A DNA stretch of 64,000 nt from an uncultured Acidobacteriia bacterium (GTDB lineage Bacteria; Acidobacteriota; Terriglobia; Bryobacterales; Bryobacteraceae), in the NCBI GenBank assembly GCA_903907865.1, contig CAIVPR010000117.1, positions 16,798 through 80,797 on the forward strand, read 5' to 3'. The stretch's first letter is position 1; each line of letters begins with the position of its first letter. This document shows positions 7,721 to 16,207 of this stretch, one piece after another. Below the pieces are notes generated by a model. It was given only the letters and a program-made list of their open reading frames with translations. It did no database searches and was not told where the DNA came from. The position numbers were made by a program, and so were the translations under genes.

Positions 7721-8320
7721 ATGTCTCTCAGAGGGTTCGCAGTTGCAGCATTGCTCTGTCGCACGATGGCCGCGCAGCAGTCCCCGTCGGCGTCCGGAAC
7801 CTGGCGCATAGACCCACTCCACAGCCTCGCGCAGTTCAGCGTACGGCACATGATGATTTCCACCGTGCGCGGGCAGTTCGGAGCGGTAAAAGGCACCATG
7901 GTCTACGATGCGGAGAATCCGACAGCGGCATCGGTCGACGCGACCATCGACTGCACAACCATCAACACGGGCGAGCCCAAGCGCGACAACGACCTCAAGG
8001 GCGAGGAGTTCTTCGATGTGAAGAAGTACCCTGTGATGAAGTTCCACTCGACCAAGGTGGAAACAGCGGGTCCCGGCAACATGAAAGTGACCGGGCAACT
8101 CACCATCAACGCCATCGCGAAGACCGTGGTTCTCAATGTCGAGGGGCCGACGCCCCCGGTCAAGGACACCCAGAACCGAATCAAGATCGGGGCCAGCGCT
8201 ACCACGAAGATCAGCCGGAAGGAGTTCGGGATCCTCTACAACCCGATTATGGAAACTGGCGGTGTCGCCGTGAGCGACGAGGTTTCCATCGTACTGGACA
8301 TAGAGTTCATCAAGAACTGA
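7721..8320 (+). CDS. YceI-family periplasmic lipid-binding protein
   Basis: YceI-like lipocalin-type barrel protein of about 199 aa with a signal peptide (MSLRGFAVAALLCRTMAAQQ). Family features are GTWRIDPLHSLAQFSVRHMM at the start of the mature protein, KRDNDLKGEEFFDVKKYP in the middle, and a C-terminal VSIVLDIEFIKN. Known members bind polyisoprenoids or amphiphiles in the periplasm. The ATG at 7721 has AAGGA at suitable spacing; an ATG at 7715 is also possible. It is divergent from the MarR gene with the palindromic operator between, so co-regulation is probable. Its 3' end overlaps the convergent HTH gene by 11 bases. Confidence 0.88.
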   Translation: MSLRGFAVAALLCRTMAAQQSPSASGTWRIDPLHSLAQFSVRHMMISTVRGQFGAVKGTMVYDAENPTAASVDATIDCTTINTGEPKRDNDLKGEEFFDVKKYPVMKFHSTKVETAGPGNMKVTGQLTINAIAKTVVLNVEGPTPPVKDTQNRIKIGASATTKISRKEFGILYNPIMETGGVAVSDEVSIVLDIEFIKN

Positions 8321-8627
8321 GTTCTGCCGCCGGGTGTCCCAGGAGCTCCAGCAGCACGCCCACCTCGTTCGCCTTCTCGATCGGGTGGCGCAGAGGCAGC
8401 GAGCCGTTGATCTCGTACCGATTCCTTCGACCGACCTTTTCCATCGATACGTAGCCTTCGGACAGCAGGTCCGCCACGATCCTTTGCGTCGACCGTTCGG
8501 TGATCCCCACCCTCGCTGCGACGTCGCGAAGGCGGATTTCGGGGTCGGCCGCTATGCAGAGCAGGACGTGGCCGTAGTTGCTGAGAAATGTCCACTTGTC
8601 CATTGAGAGCTTCTTAATCTCTATCAC
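8310..8627 (-). CDS. Small winged-helix transcriptional regulator
   Basis: A 105-aa MarR/IclR-like winged-helix protein. The DNA-binding core reads GHVLLCIAADPEIRLRDVAARVG then ITERSTQRIVADLLSEGYV and a wing (VGRRNRYEI). The remaining 30 residues (LPLRHPIEKANEVG) are a short C-terminal extension of a type common in small single-domain regulators. No ligand domain is seen. Convergent with the YceI gene, overlapping its last 11 bases; about 100 bases of non-coding DNA separate it from the next operon. Target unknown. Confidence 0.8.
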   Translation of the reverse strand: MIEIKKLSMDKWTFLSNYGHVLLCIAADPEIRLRDVAARVGITERSTQRIVADLLSEGYVSMEKVGRRNRYEINGSLPLRHPIEKANEVGVLLELLGHPAAELSS

Positions 8628-8724
8628 ACGGGCATCTCCACACCCTGTGCACTGGGGAGGCTAGGCTGCGGGTCCCCAGCCGTCACGAGGCGCTCCAGAG
8701 CCCGCCCCGCACAAACACAACAAG

Positions 8725-9876
8725 CTAAATCGCTGGGATGTCGACCCAGGCCCGGTTGCGCCACGATTCGATGCCCTTTTCGGCCAATTGGACGCCCTTG
8801 GCGCCTTCCAGCAGGTTCCACGGGAAGGGCGTATCCTTCACAAGGTGCAGGAGGAACTTTTCCCATTGGACCTTGAAGGCGTTTTCGTAGCGGTCCTGGT
8901 CGGGGAGCTTCTGCCAGGTTTCGAAGAAGTTGATCGGCTGGGGGATGTCGGGGTTCCAGACCGGGCGGGGGGTGGCGGCGTAGGGCTGAACCCAGCAGTC
9001 GCGGAGGCCGGCGACGGCGGAGCCCTTGGTGCCGTCCACTTGCAGGGTCAGGAGGTCGTCGCGGCGCACACGGACCGTCCAGGAGGAGTTGAAGTGGGCG
9101 ATAACACCGTCTTCCAGTTCGAAGGTCGCGTACGCCGAGTCGTCCGCAGTGCACTCGTAGGGCTTGCCGGATTCGTCGCGGCGCTCGGGGATGTGGGTGG
9201 CTCCGAGGCAGGATACGGATTGCACCTTGCCGAAGACGTTGTCGAGCACGTAGCGCCAGTGGCAAAGCATGTCGAGGATGATGCCGCCGCCGTCTTCGGC
9301 GCGGTAGTTCCAGGAGGGACGCTGGGGGGAAACGGTGTCGCCCTCAAAGACCCAGTAGCCGAACTCGCCGCGCACGGAGAGGATGCGGCCGAAGTAGCCG
9401 AGATCCTTCAGGTGCTTCAGCTTGAGGATGCCGGGGAGCCAGAGCTTGTCCTGCACGACACCATGCTTCACGCCCGCCGCCACGGCTTGGCGATACAGGG
9501 CGAGGGCGTCCTCCGTCTTGTCGGCGATCGGCTTTTCGCAGTAGATGTGCTTGCCGGCACGGATCGCCTTGGAGACGGATTCGAGGCGGCGGTCGGTGGT
9601 CTGGGCGTCGAAGTAGACGCTGTAGGCGGGGTCGGCGAGGGCTTCGTCGAGGTTGGTGGTCCAAGGTAGGCCGCCGCACTCGGCGGAAATGGCCTGGAGC
9701 TTGTTGGCGTTGCGCCCGACCAGGATGGGCTTGGGCATGATGGACTCGTCGTCGCTGAGCCGCATGCCGCCTTCCTTGATGAGGGCGTAGATCGACCGGC
9801 GGAGGTGCTGGTTCAGCCCCATGCGTCCGGTGACGCCGTTCATGATGATGCCTACGTTGTGGACGATTTTCGACAT
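8725..9876 (-). CDS. Gfo/Idh/MocA-family oxidoreductase
   Basis: NAD(P)-dependent dehydrogenase of 383 aa acting on a sugar or uronate. The N-terminus HNVGIIMNGVTGRMG gives the Rossmann fold, and CEKPIADK (about residues 130-137) is the conserved EKP motif. The C-terminal alpha/beta domain contains GGIILDMLCHWRYVLD. The ATG at 9876 has AAGGA upstream; the longer frame runs through the cupin gene and is rejected. It is last in a three-gene operon GH88, cupin, oxidoreductase, which suggests catabolism of unsaturated uronate-containing disaccharides. Substrate not determined. Confidence 0.88.
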   Translation of the reverse strand: MSKIVHNVGIIMNGVTGRMGLNQHLRRSIYALIKEGGMRLSDDESIMPKPILVGRNANKLQAISAECGGLPWTTNLDEALADPAYSVYFDAQTTDRRLESVSKAIRAGKHIYCEKPIADKTEDALALYRQAVAAGVKHGVVQDKLWLPGILKLKHLKDLGYFGRILSVRGEFGYWVFEGDTVSPQRPSWNYRAEDGGGIILDMLCHWRYVLDNVFGKVQSVSCLGATHIPERRDESGKPYECTADDSAYATFELEDGVIAHFNSSWTVRVRRDDLLTLQVDGTKGSAVAGLRDCWVQPYAATPRPVWNPDIPQPINFFETWQKLPDQDRYENAFKVQWEKFLLHLVKDTPFPWNLLEGAKGVQLAEKGIESWRNRAWVDIPAI

Positions 9877-9881
9877 GATCG

Positions 9882-10331
9882 TTATTCCTTCGGGGCTTCC
9901 GTGTATTGCGGGTGCGCGCCTTCGGGCAGCGCGGGAACGTCGATACCGGCCTTGGGCAGGGTGCCGGCGAGTTCCTGGCGCCAGTGCGCGACGTCGCCAG
10001 CGGGGCCATAGACGTAAATCATGCGCATCGGGGTGGAACCGGTGTTGGTGAGCTGGTGGAACACGCCCGGCGGGATGAAGGCGGCCTGCCCGGCGGAGAT
10101 TTCGCGCCGCTCTTCGCCGAGGCACATTTCGCCCGTGCCCTCGACGATGAAGTAGACCTCCTCCTGCTCCTGGTTGTGCCACGGCACCTGGCCGCCGTTG
10201 GGTTCCAAGGTGACATTGCCCATGGCGAACGCGGTTGCCTGGATGGGGCTCAGGCCTCCGACAAGGTTTTGGGTGCGGCGGCGGGCCGGGTAGACGCGGC
10301 CGGCTATTTCGGCCAGATCGGCGATGATCAT
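9882..10331 (-). CDS. Cupin-domain protein
   Basis: Small cupin of 149 aa. Motif 1 is PWHNQEQEEVYFIVEGTGEM and motif 2 is PPGVFHQLTN, with potential metal ligands His, Glu and His. N-terminal residues ARRRTQNLVGG resemble sugar-related cupins. The ATG at 10331 is eight bases past the GH88 stop and the gene is followed after five bases by the oxidoreductase gene, so all three are co-transcribed. A role as sugar or uronate isomerase or epimerase is inferred from context only. Confidence 0.82.
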   Translation of the reverse strand: MIIADLAEIAGRVYPARRRTQNLVGGLSPIQATAFAMGNVTLEPNGGQVPWHNQEQEEVYFIVEGTGEMCLGEERREISAGQAAFIPPGVFHQLTNTGSTPMRMIYVYGPAGDVAHWRQELAGTLPKAGIDVPALPEGAHPQYTEAPKE

Positions 10332-10339
10332 ATGTTCAG

Positions 10340-11695
10340 TTAGCTCCAGAAGGTCAGGTACGGGGCCCCGGTGGCGAGGCGTTGCACATAGAGGGCCAGT
10401 TCGCGGGCGTGGTAGTCGCCCCACATGCAGGCCTCGCCTCGGGGGACGCCGTCGGTGCCGGGCGCGAGGTCCCAGCCGTTGGGACGGTGGTAGACGGCGT
10501 GGAGGATCAGGCCCTGGTGGTCCGGGTCGGTGCTGAGGTAGGGCTCGTCGAAAAGGGATTCGCAGACGGTGAGGCCGGCTCGGAAGTAGTGGGTGTCACC
10601 GAGCAGGCGGCCGAGGCGCAGGAGGCCTTGGGCGGCGATGGCGGCGGCAGAACTGTCGACGGGCTCGTGGTGGTTGAAGGGGTCGGACGGGCGCGAGCCC
10701 CAGTCGCCGAGTTTGTGGAGGTTGGGCGCGCCGGTGTCCCAATAGGGGATGCCGTCGGAGGCGGAGTTCTCGATGTAGAAGTCGCAGGTGGCTCGGGCGG
10801 CCTTGAGCATGAACTCGGCGTTGGCGGCGCGGCCTCCGAAGGGTTCGAGTTCGGCGTCGGTGAGGGTTTCGAGGAATTCCAGCTGCTCGGCGAACCCGAC
10901 CATGGCCCAGGCAAGGCCGCGGGTCCAAGTGCTGAAGGGGGAGTAGCCCTGCTGCGAGTTGGGGCAGCGGAAGTTGCCGTCGTTGGTGTTGAAGATGCTC
11001 TCGTGGGCTGTGCGGCCGCGGACGTCGTAGGAATCGCGGCCCTCGCCGTAGTAGACGGAGTATTTGGCGGTGGCGCGGGCGTGTTCGAGGAGGCGGCCGA
11101 GGAGGGAGATGCGGGCGTCGTTTTCTGCAGTGAGGACGTGGCCGAGGCGGTGGGCGACGGCGAGGGCGCGCATGGAGCGGATCGTGTCGACGAAAAGGGA
11201 GTGGGGCCCGTTGAAGGAATAGACAAAGCCGCCGCCGCCCGCGATGCGGCTCCAGCGCATGGCTTGGACGGCACCGGAACACTTGAGGGCGAGTTCGTAG
11301 AAGTGGCGTTCCCAGTCGGGCCCTTCAATTTTGCCCTCGTTGAAGAGGCGGAGGAGGTTGCCGTAGGTGGAGACGTTGTTGAAGCCGTGGTCGTGGACGC
11401 CGATGTGGGAGACATGGGGAGCCATGAGGTCGACGGTGTGGCGGCGGCCGGATTCGAGGAATTCGGTTTCGCCTGTGGCGTCGAACTGGAGGATGGCCGA
11501 GCCGAACTGGAAGCCTTGGGTCCATTCGGTCCAGCCACGGCTGGTGTAGCGGCCGTTGATGGTGAACACGGGCGCGCCCTGGGAGGGGGTCCAAGTGTTT
11601 TCTATGGATCGGATCTTGGCGGCCGAGGCCTCGAAAAGGGCGTTTGTCTTCTTCTCCAAGCTGGCCGGAGTCAGGTCTGAACGGACACGGATCAT
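10340..11695 (-). CDS. Glycoside hydrolase family 88/105-like (unsaturated uronyl hydrolase)
   Basis: Alpha6/alpha6-barrel protein of 451 aa resembling GH88 unsaturated glucuronyl hydrolases, which cleave the 4,5-unsaturated uronate from oligosaccharides left by lyases. Typical segments are GFQFGSAILQFDATG, VSHIGVHDHGFNNVSTYGN (candidate catalytic Asp), FNTNDGNFRCPNSQQGYSPFSTWTRGLAWAMVG split over about residues 235-270, and DSSAAAIAAQGLLRLG. No signal peptide, so probably cytoplasmic. The ATG at 11695 is chosen because upstream codons are AT-rich and unlike the gene. First gene of the sugar operon; no clear Shine-Dalgarno sequence. Confidence 0.82.
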   Translation of the reverse strand: MIRVRSDLTPASLEKKTNALFEASAAKIRSIENTWTPSQGAPVFTINGRYTSRGWTEWTQGFQFGSAILQFDATGETEFLESGRRHTVDLMAPHVSHIGVHDHGFNNVSTYGNLLRLFNEGKIEGPDWERHFYELALKCSGAVQAMRWSRIAGGGGFVYSFNGPHSLFVDTIRSMRALAVAHRLGHVLTAENDARISLLGRLLEHARATAKYSVYYGEGRDSYDVRGRTAHESIFNTNDGNFRCPNSQQGYSPFSTWTRGLAWAMVGFAEQLEFLETLTDAELEPFGGRAANAEFMLKAARATCDFYIENSASDGIPYWDTGAPNLHKLGDWGSRPSDPFNHHEPVDSSAAAIAAQGLLRLGRLLGDTHYFRAGLTVCESLFDEPYLSTDPDHQGLILHAVYHRPNGWDLAPGTDGVPRGEACMWGDYHARELALYVQRLATGAPYLTFWS

Positions 11696-11840
11696 GAATT
11701 CAGATGATATCGAATCGACGGGTGCCAAGAAAAATATTATGGGCGGGTGTACGGTTTTGGCGGCCGGTTGCGCTGAACAGTTTGAACACGAACAAGACCG
11801 TCCGCGTGGCGGTAAATCCAAAACCAGGCGCAACACGAAC

Positions 11841-12797
11841 ATGAACCAAACACTCAAGCCGATCCTTCTGGCTCTCGCGGGCTCGCTCGCGGCCCTCGCC
11901 AGTCCAATCTCTGTCGATTCGCGCTACTCCCTCAGCCTGATCACCAACGGGCTCGGCATCACATCGAGCGGGGTGGCGCTCATCCCGTCCACGGGCAGGG
12001 TGGATGTGAACACCAACGCGTCGATCATCGACTCCGTCAACCCTGCAAACGGCTCTTTCACGACCCTGTCGTTGTATGGCTACTCACTGGCTGGCGACTC
12101 GTCCGGCAACATCTATCTTACGGAGACGGCTTCTGGCGCCCAGTACGGCACCAAGAAGTACGACAGCAGCGGTAACTTCCAGACGTTCTACAACACGGGG
12201 AACGGGACCGACATTATTACTGTCGATTCCGCCGGGAACCTCTACGCCGCCAAGTATGACGGCCAGTACAACACGACGATCCTGAAGTTCGCGGCGGGCT
12301 CGACCACTTCAACCACCTACGCCTCGGGCCTCTACTACGTCCGTGGTTTGGCGGTTGACGACAGCGGCCAAGTGTATGCACAGAGTGCGGGCCAAGTGTA
12401 CAAGGTGGCGGCCGGAGGCACGACGCAGGGCTCCCATACGCTCCTCGCCACGGGGCTCAACGGCACAAGGGGGCTGATTTGGAACAGTGCAACAGGATTG
12501 CTCGATATCAACGGTGGTTATGAACTAGACCAGATCCACGCCGACGGAACTTGGAGCCAGGTTGCCACGGGATTCACTTTTGCCCTTGGAGCCACCGTGA
12601 ACGCGGCGGGAGACATCTTCATATCCGATCAGGTTGGCGGATTGGGGGCCCAGACCGGCGGGGCACTTTACGAGTTGACCCCGACCTCGTCGAGTAGTTC
12701 CGGCACCCCGGAGCCCGCCAGCGGCCTCCTGGTCGGGATCGGGATGGTCGCCGCGGTTGTGGCGCGGCATCGGCGCTTGGCGGGGTCCCGCCCTTAG
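11841..12797 (+). CDS. PEP-CTERM sorted exported beta-propeller-like protein
   Basis: Exported protein of 318 aa. Signal peptide MNQTLKPILLALAGSLAALA; a middle of repeated NHL/SMP-30-like blades (GDSSGNIYLTE, VDSAGNLYAAK, AVDDSGQVYAQ, VNAAGDIFISD, each about 45 residues apart); and a C-terminal PEP-CTERM sorting signal (TPEPASGLLVGIG, hydrophobic stretch, ARHRR). Such proteins are processed by exosortase and linked to the envelope or extracellular polysaccharide. No exosortase gene lies in the window. The 11696-11840 segment upstream holds no recognised gene and separates it from the divergent GH88 operon. Confidence 0.85.
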   Translation: MNQTLKPILLALAGSLAALASPISVDSRYSLSLITNGLGITSSGVALIPSTGRVDVNTNASIIDSVNPANGSFTTLSLYGYSLAGDSSGNIYLTETASGAQYGTKKYDSSGNFQTFYNTGNGTDIITVDSAGNLYAAKYDGQYNTTILKFAAGSTTSTTYASGLYYVRGLAVDDSGQVYAQSAGQVYKVAAGGTTQGSHTLLATGLNGTRGLIWNSATGLLDINGGYELDQIHADGTWSQVATGFTFALGATVNAAGDIFISDQVGGLGAQTGGALYELTPTSSSSSGTPEPASGLLVGIGMVAAVVARHRRLAGSRP

Positions 12798-12799
12798 CT

Positions 12800-12825
12800 G
12801 CGGATTCCGGGACACCGGAATCTGC
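12800..12825 (+). other. Strong hairpin just ahead of the next start codon
   Basis: GCGGATTCCGG (12800-12810) pairs with CCGGAATCTGC (12815-12825), an 11-bp stem with one mismatch and loop GACA. No T-tract follows. It ends four bases before the ATG at 12830, where a ribosome-binding site would be expected. Confidence 0.6.
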
Positions 12826-12829
12826 GACA

Positions 12830-13177
12830 ATGGTGGCGATGATAAAACGAGTCGCCACCATTGTCCTGATCCTATCGCTCGCCCTAGCTGCGTTTGCCCA
12901 GAAGCCCAAGGTTGCCAAGGAGCGGACGGTTTCCGGGGTTGTCTCGGACGCCGCTGGAACGCCCCTTCCCGGTGCGGTGGTGCAATTGGAGAATGTGAAG
13001 ACGCTGCAAGTGCGGTCGTTCATCGCCAAGGACAAGGGCGACTACATTTTCCAAAACCTGTCGATGGATGTGGACTGGCGGCTCAAGGCGCAGTTCAGCG
13101 GCAAGGAAAGCGTGACGCGGACGGTGAGCACCTTTGACAGCCACACCGAACTGACCATCAATTTCCGGATCAAGTGA
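12830..13177 (+). CDS. Exported carboxypeptidase-regulatory-like domain protein
   Basis: Exported 115-aa protein. Signal peptide through ALAAFAQ (about residue 24), then one beta-sandwich carboxypeptidase regulatory-like (CarboxypepD_reg) domain: VSGVVSDAAGTPLPGAVVQLENV, DYIFQNLSMDVDWRL. The same domain starts the TonB-dependent receptor of this genome region, but here it stands alone. The ATG at 12830 or 12839 has no Shine-Dalgarno sequence; a hairpin occupies that place. Its stop overlaps the GTG of the DNA glycosylase gene, so the two are translationally coupled, although a functional link is not obvious. Confidence 0.78.
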   Translation: MVAMIKRVATIVLILSLALAAFAQKPKVAKERTVSGVVSDAAGTPLPGAVVQLENVKTLQVRSFIAKDKGDYIFQNLSMDVDWRLKAQFSGKESVTRTVSTFDSHTELTINFRIK

Positions 13178-14022
13178 GGATTGCGCTACCGCCCAACTAC
13201 CGGATCGCGGAGCCGCTGGCGTTCTATGGACGCGACGCAGAGGGGGTGAGCGAATCGGTCGGGGCCGGTGGTTTCCGCAAGTGTTTTTTGGCGGACGGGC
13301 GGGCTGCGGTCGTTGAGATCCGGTTTGCGGACGGCGTGGCGGAATGCACTGTGGACGACGGTACGGATGCCGGCGAAGTGGTCTCGCGCATGCTGGGGTT
13401 GCATACGCCTTCGACTGCGTTTGAATCCAAGTTCGCAGACGATCCGCTGTTGGGGCCGGTAATCGCGCGCCAGCGGGGATTGTGCATCCCAATGACTCCT
13501 TCGCCTTGGGAGGCCTTGGCGTGGGCCATCATGGGGCAGCAGGTGAATCTCACGTTTGCGACCACTTTGCGGCGGAATCTGATCGTGCTGGCTGGGCGGA
13601 GGCATGCGTCCGGACTGATCGCGCACCCAAGCGCCGAAGACGTTGCAAAATTGCAAGTGGAAGACCTCCGGAGCCTAAAGTTTTCGCGTTCAAAAGCCGA
13701 TTATCTGGTAGGAGCCGCGAGAACCGTGGCATCCGGGGAGGTGGACCTTGCGGAACTTCGAACCATGCCGATGGACGACGCGGCACGGAAGCTGGTGGCA
13801 TTGCGCGGCGTTGGCCCGTGGACCGTCCAGTACGCATTCATGCGCGGCTTGGGGTTTGCCGATTGCCTACCCTCGGGCGACGCCGGATTGGCGCAGGGCC
13901 TCCACCGGCTGACGGGGCAGCGGCCAACCGAGCCCGAAATCAGGACGATGATGGCGAAGTATGCTCCGTACCGGAGTTTGGCGACGTACCACGTCTGGGC
14001 GAGCTTGAAGCCTGCGGAGTAG
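13174..14022 (+). CDS. alkA: DNA-3-methyladenine glycosylase II (AlkA-like)
   Basis: HhH-GPD superfamily base-excision repair enzyme, 282 aa, removing alkylated purines. The helix-hairpin-helix/GPD core is VALRGVGPWTVQYAFMRGLG (about 208-227) with catalytic Asp236 in CLPSGDAGLAQ. Upstream WAIMGQQVNLTFA matches the family's second core helix. The N-terminal about 90 residues form the AlkA_N-type domain. The GTG start overlaps the stop of the upstream small gene (GTGA). An Ogt-type methyltransferase lies 1.7 kb downstream, giving two alkylation-repair genes in one neighbourhood. Confidence 0.88.
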   Translation: MRIALPPNYRIAEPLAFYGRDAEGVSESVGAGGFRKCFLADGRAAVVEIRFADGVAECTVDDGTDAGEVVSRMLGLHTPSTAFESKFADDPLLGPVIARQRGLCIPMTPSPWEALAWAIMGQQVNLTFATTLRRNLIVLAGRRHASGLIAHPSAEDVAKLQVEDLRSLKFSRSKADYLVGAARTVASGEVDLAELRTMPMDDAARKLVALRGVGPWTVQYAFMRGLGFADCLPSGDAGLAQGLHRLTGQRPTEPEIRTMMAKYAPYRSLATYHVWASLKPAE

Positions 14023-14034
14023 GCCGCTGCCGAA

Positions 14035-15666
14035 CTACTTGCTGGATCCGGGGACCGAGGCGCCCACGACCTTGCGGATCATGCCGTCGCTCTTACTCGT
14101 GATATAGAGGTCGCCTTTGGAATCGGACCAGAAGTGGATGTCGGAGCGGCCTCCGTTGGGTACCTTCGCGAAGCCGGGCAGGCCCTTCGCCTTACCGCCG
14201 CGCTCATGGTAGACGAGTTCGGTGATGGGATACATCGAGCCGTAGACTTCAGCGGTGCCGCCGGGATGGGTCCAACGGATCTGAACCGGGTGCATCTCGA
14301 CGGTCGTCCCGGGTTTGGAGACATTGGCGGCCAGCATGCCGCGGTAATCGACCCACCAGATGTTGCCGGTGGAAAGGTCGCCGAAAATGTATTTGCCAGT
14401 GAGCGCCGGGAAGGCTTTGCCGCGGTATGGGTAGCCGCTGGAGATGGCGTCGCCGCCTCCGGGCTGATGGGGGTATTGCAGTAGGGGATAGGTAGGCGCG
14501 ATTGTGCCATCGGTCTCCGTAGCGCTGAGGCGGACAGGGATCCGGTCATCGTCCGGTAGGCGCGCAACCTTGTTCGTGTCGTCCAGAACCTGGTTGCCCT
14601 CGCGCAGGGAATATCCGTAGTTGGCCCCCTTGCGAATCTCTATCACGGTTTCCCAAGTGTAGAGGCCGATCACGCTTGCCAGAAGATGGTTTTCGCGGGG
14701 ATTGCCCGGATCGACGTCCCAGACGAGGCGCGCCGGGTTGCGAATGCCCCAGGACCAGATTTCCGGCCTTGCGCCGCGTTTGCCGACGAACGGATTGTCG
14801 CGCGGGACGCGGTACTGGCCGTTTTCGCTGAGCGTGGAGGTCTTGTCCTGGCCGAGATCCGGGCTGATGCGAAGGATTTTGCCGACCAGGTTGTTCAGGC
14901 TTTGGGGATTCGACCTCATGACAGGGTCCTTCAATTCGCCCGACCCGCCGTCTCCGCAAGCGATATAGAGAACCCGCCAGTCGGGATCACCCGGGCGTGC
15001 GGTGGGGTTGAAGATTAGATCGGCCATGGGATGAACCTGGCCGTTCATCTGGACGCGCATGAGTTCGCGGGCGGTGCCCTCGAAGGTGGCGTTGGAGGTG
15101 TCGGTGTCGATCCATTCGAGGAGGACGGCTTCGCGAAATGCCCGACCGGGCGTAGGGATGAGCGGCGTTGTCTTCCATGCGGCGCGGATGCCGGGGAACT
15201 GGGTGATATCGGGCTCGGGGGCACCGTCGGCTTCGGGGTCTTCGAGGTGGATGGTGTAGAAGCGACCGTTGTGTGCGTAATCGGGGTCGAAGGTAAAGCA
15301 GATGAAGCCGTTGGCGAAGCCGCTCTGGGTGGGTAGGCGACGGAAAAGGCCGGGCTGGCCGTCGCGGCCATTGAAATTGAGGTAGGTGGTGAACTTGCGG
15401 GTTTGTTTGTCGAGGATGTAGAGGGGACCGTTGAGGTCGTTGACGAAGATTCTGTTCCTCGACACGCCAGGCTCCTCGTGCATGAAGTTGACACGGGCCA
15501 GCAGGCCCATGATCTGGCCGGTTCCGTCGACCTTGCCGGTCATGGGCAAGGTGGCGAAGTCCTGCAGTTCGAGGGTAAGTTGAGGTGCCCCGTCCGTTGC
15601 GGCGAGTGCGGGGGATGTGGCTGCCAAGCCCAACGCGGCCCATGCGGCCAGGGGGAAAATTCGCAT
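14035..15666 (-). CDS. Exported PQQ-dependent glucose/sorbosone dehydrogenase-like protein
   Basis: Exported beta-propeller protein of 543 aa with a signal peptide (cleavage after SPALA, near residue 22). The GSDH/sugar dehydrogenase core is recognised by RVLYIACGDGGSGELKDP, LNNLVGKILRI, RPEIWSWGIRNPARLVWD and GKYIFGDLSTGNIWWV. A role as periplasmic sugar or aldose dehydrogenase using PQQ is typical of the family; PQQ-binding residues were not verified. It is convergent with alkA (12-base gap) and divergent from the methyltransferase gene. Confidence 0.82.
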   Translation of the reverse strand: MRIFPLAAWAALGLAATSPALAATDGAPQLTLELQDFATLPMTGKVDGTGQIMGLLARVNFMHEEPGVSRNRIFVNDLNGPLYILDKQTRKFTTYLNFNGRDGQPGLFRRLPTQSGFANGFICFTFDPDYAHNGRFYTIHLEDPEADGAPEPDITQFPGIRAAWKTTPLIPTPGRAFREAVLLEWIDTDTSNATFEGTARELMRVQMNGQVHPMADLIFNPTARPGDPDWRVLYIACGDGGSGELKDPVMRSNPQSLNNLVGKILRISPDLGQDKTSTLSENGQYRVPRDNPFVGKRGARPEIWSWGIRNPARLVWDVDPGNPRENHLLASVIGLYTWETVIEIRKGANYGYSLREGNQVLDDTNKVARLPDDDRIPVRLSATETDGTIAPTYPLLQYPHQPGGGDAISSGYPYRGKAFPALTGKYIFGDLSTGNIWWVDYRGMLAANVSKPGTTVEMHPVQIRWTHPGGTAEVYGSMYPITELVYHERGGKAKGLPGFAKVPNGGRSDIHFWSDSKGDLYITSKSDGMIRKVVGASVPGSSK

Positions 15667-15758
15667 TCTTCCTTGTAGTCTACACGGGACGTGCGTTGGG
15701 AATCCCCATGCTGCCGGGCTGCCTACAATGGATGCTTGGATGGAAGGAGCGAGTCTGA

Positions 15759-16205
15759 ATGAAGTTCGAGACCCCGATCGGCCCGGCTTGGGCCGCCATC
15801 GACGAGACCGGGGCTCTCACCGCCTTCGGTTTCGGCAGCAATGCCGAGGAGGCTGGATACAGCGAGGAAGTGGACCGTCAGGTCCGCGAGTACTTCGACG
15901 GTACCCGCACCACCTTTGACCTGCGGTTGAATCCGCGAGGCACGGCCTTCCAGCACCAAGTCTGGGCGGAACTCTGCCGCATCCCACACGGCGAAACGAT
16001 ATCGTACGTCGAACTGGCCCGCCGCGTCGGCAATCCGAATGCTTCCCGCGCTGTGGGACGTGCCAATGCGACCAATCCGATTGCGCTGGTCGTGCCCTGC
16101 CACCGCGTCGTCGGGGCGGATGGCACGCTGACGGGGTATGCCGGGGGAATTGAGATCAAAAGGTGGCTGCTCGACTTCGAGCGCGGTACCAGTCTGTTCC
16201 GGTAG
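15759..16205 (+). CDS. ogt: Methylated-DNA-protein cysteine methyltransferase
   Basis: Suicide repair protein of 148 aa transferring the methyl group from O6-methylguanine. The acceptor motif PCHRV is at 113-117 (Cys114), preceded by GNPNASRAVGRANATNP (the DNA-binding helix-turn-helix and Arg finger) and IPHGETISYVELA. The N-terminal ribonuclease-like domain is short (about 60 residues), as in Ogt/MGMT enzymes without an Ada domain. It ends two bases before the convergent stop of the CRTAC1 gene. Confidence 0.92.
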   Translation: MKFETPIGPAWAAIDETGALTAFGFGSNAEEAGYSEEVDRQVREYFDGTRTTFDLRLNPRGTAFQHQVWAELCRIPHGETISYVELARRVGNPNASRAVGRANATNPIALVVPCHRVVGADGTLTGYAGGIEIKRWLLDFERGTSLFR

Positions 16206-16207
16206 GC

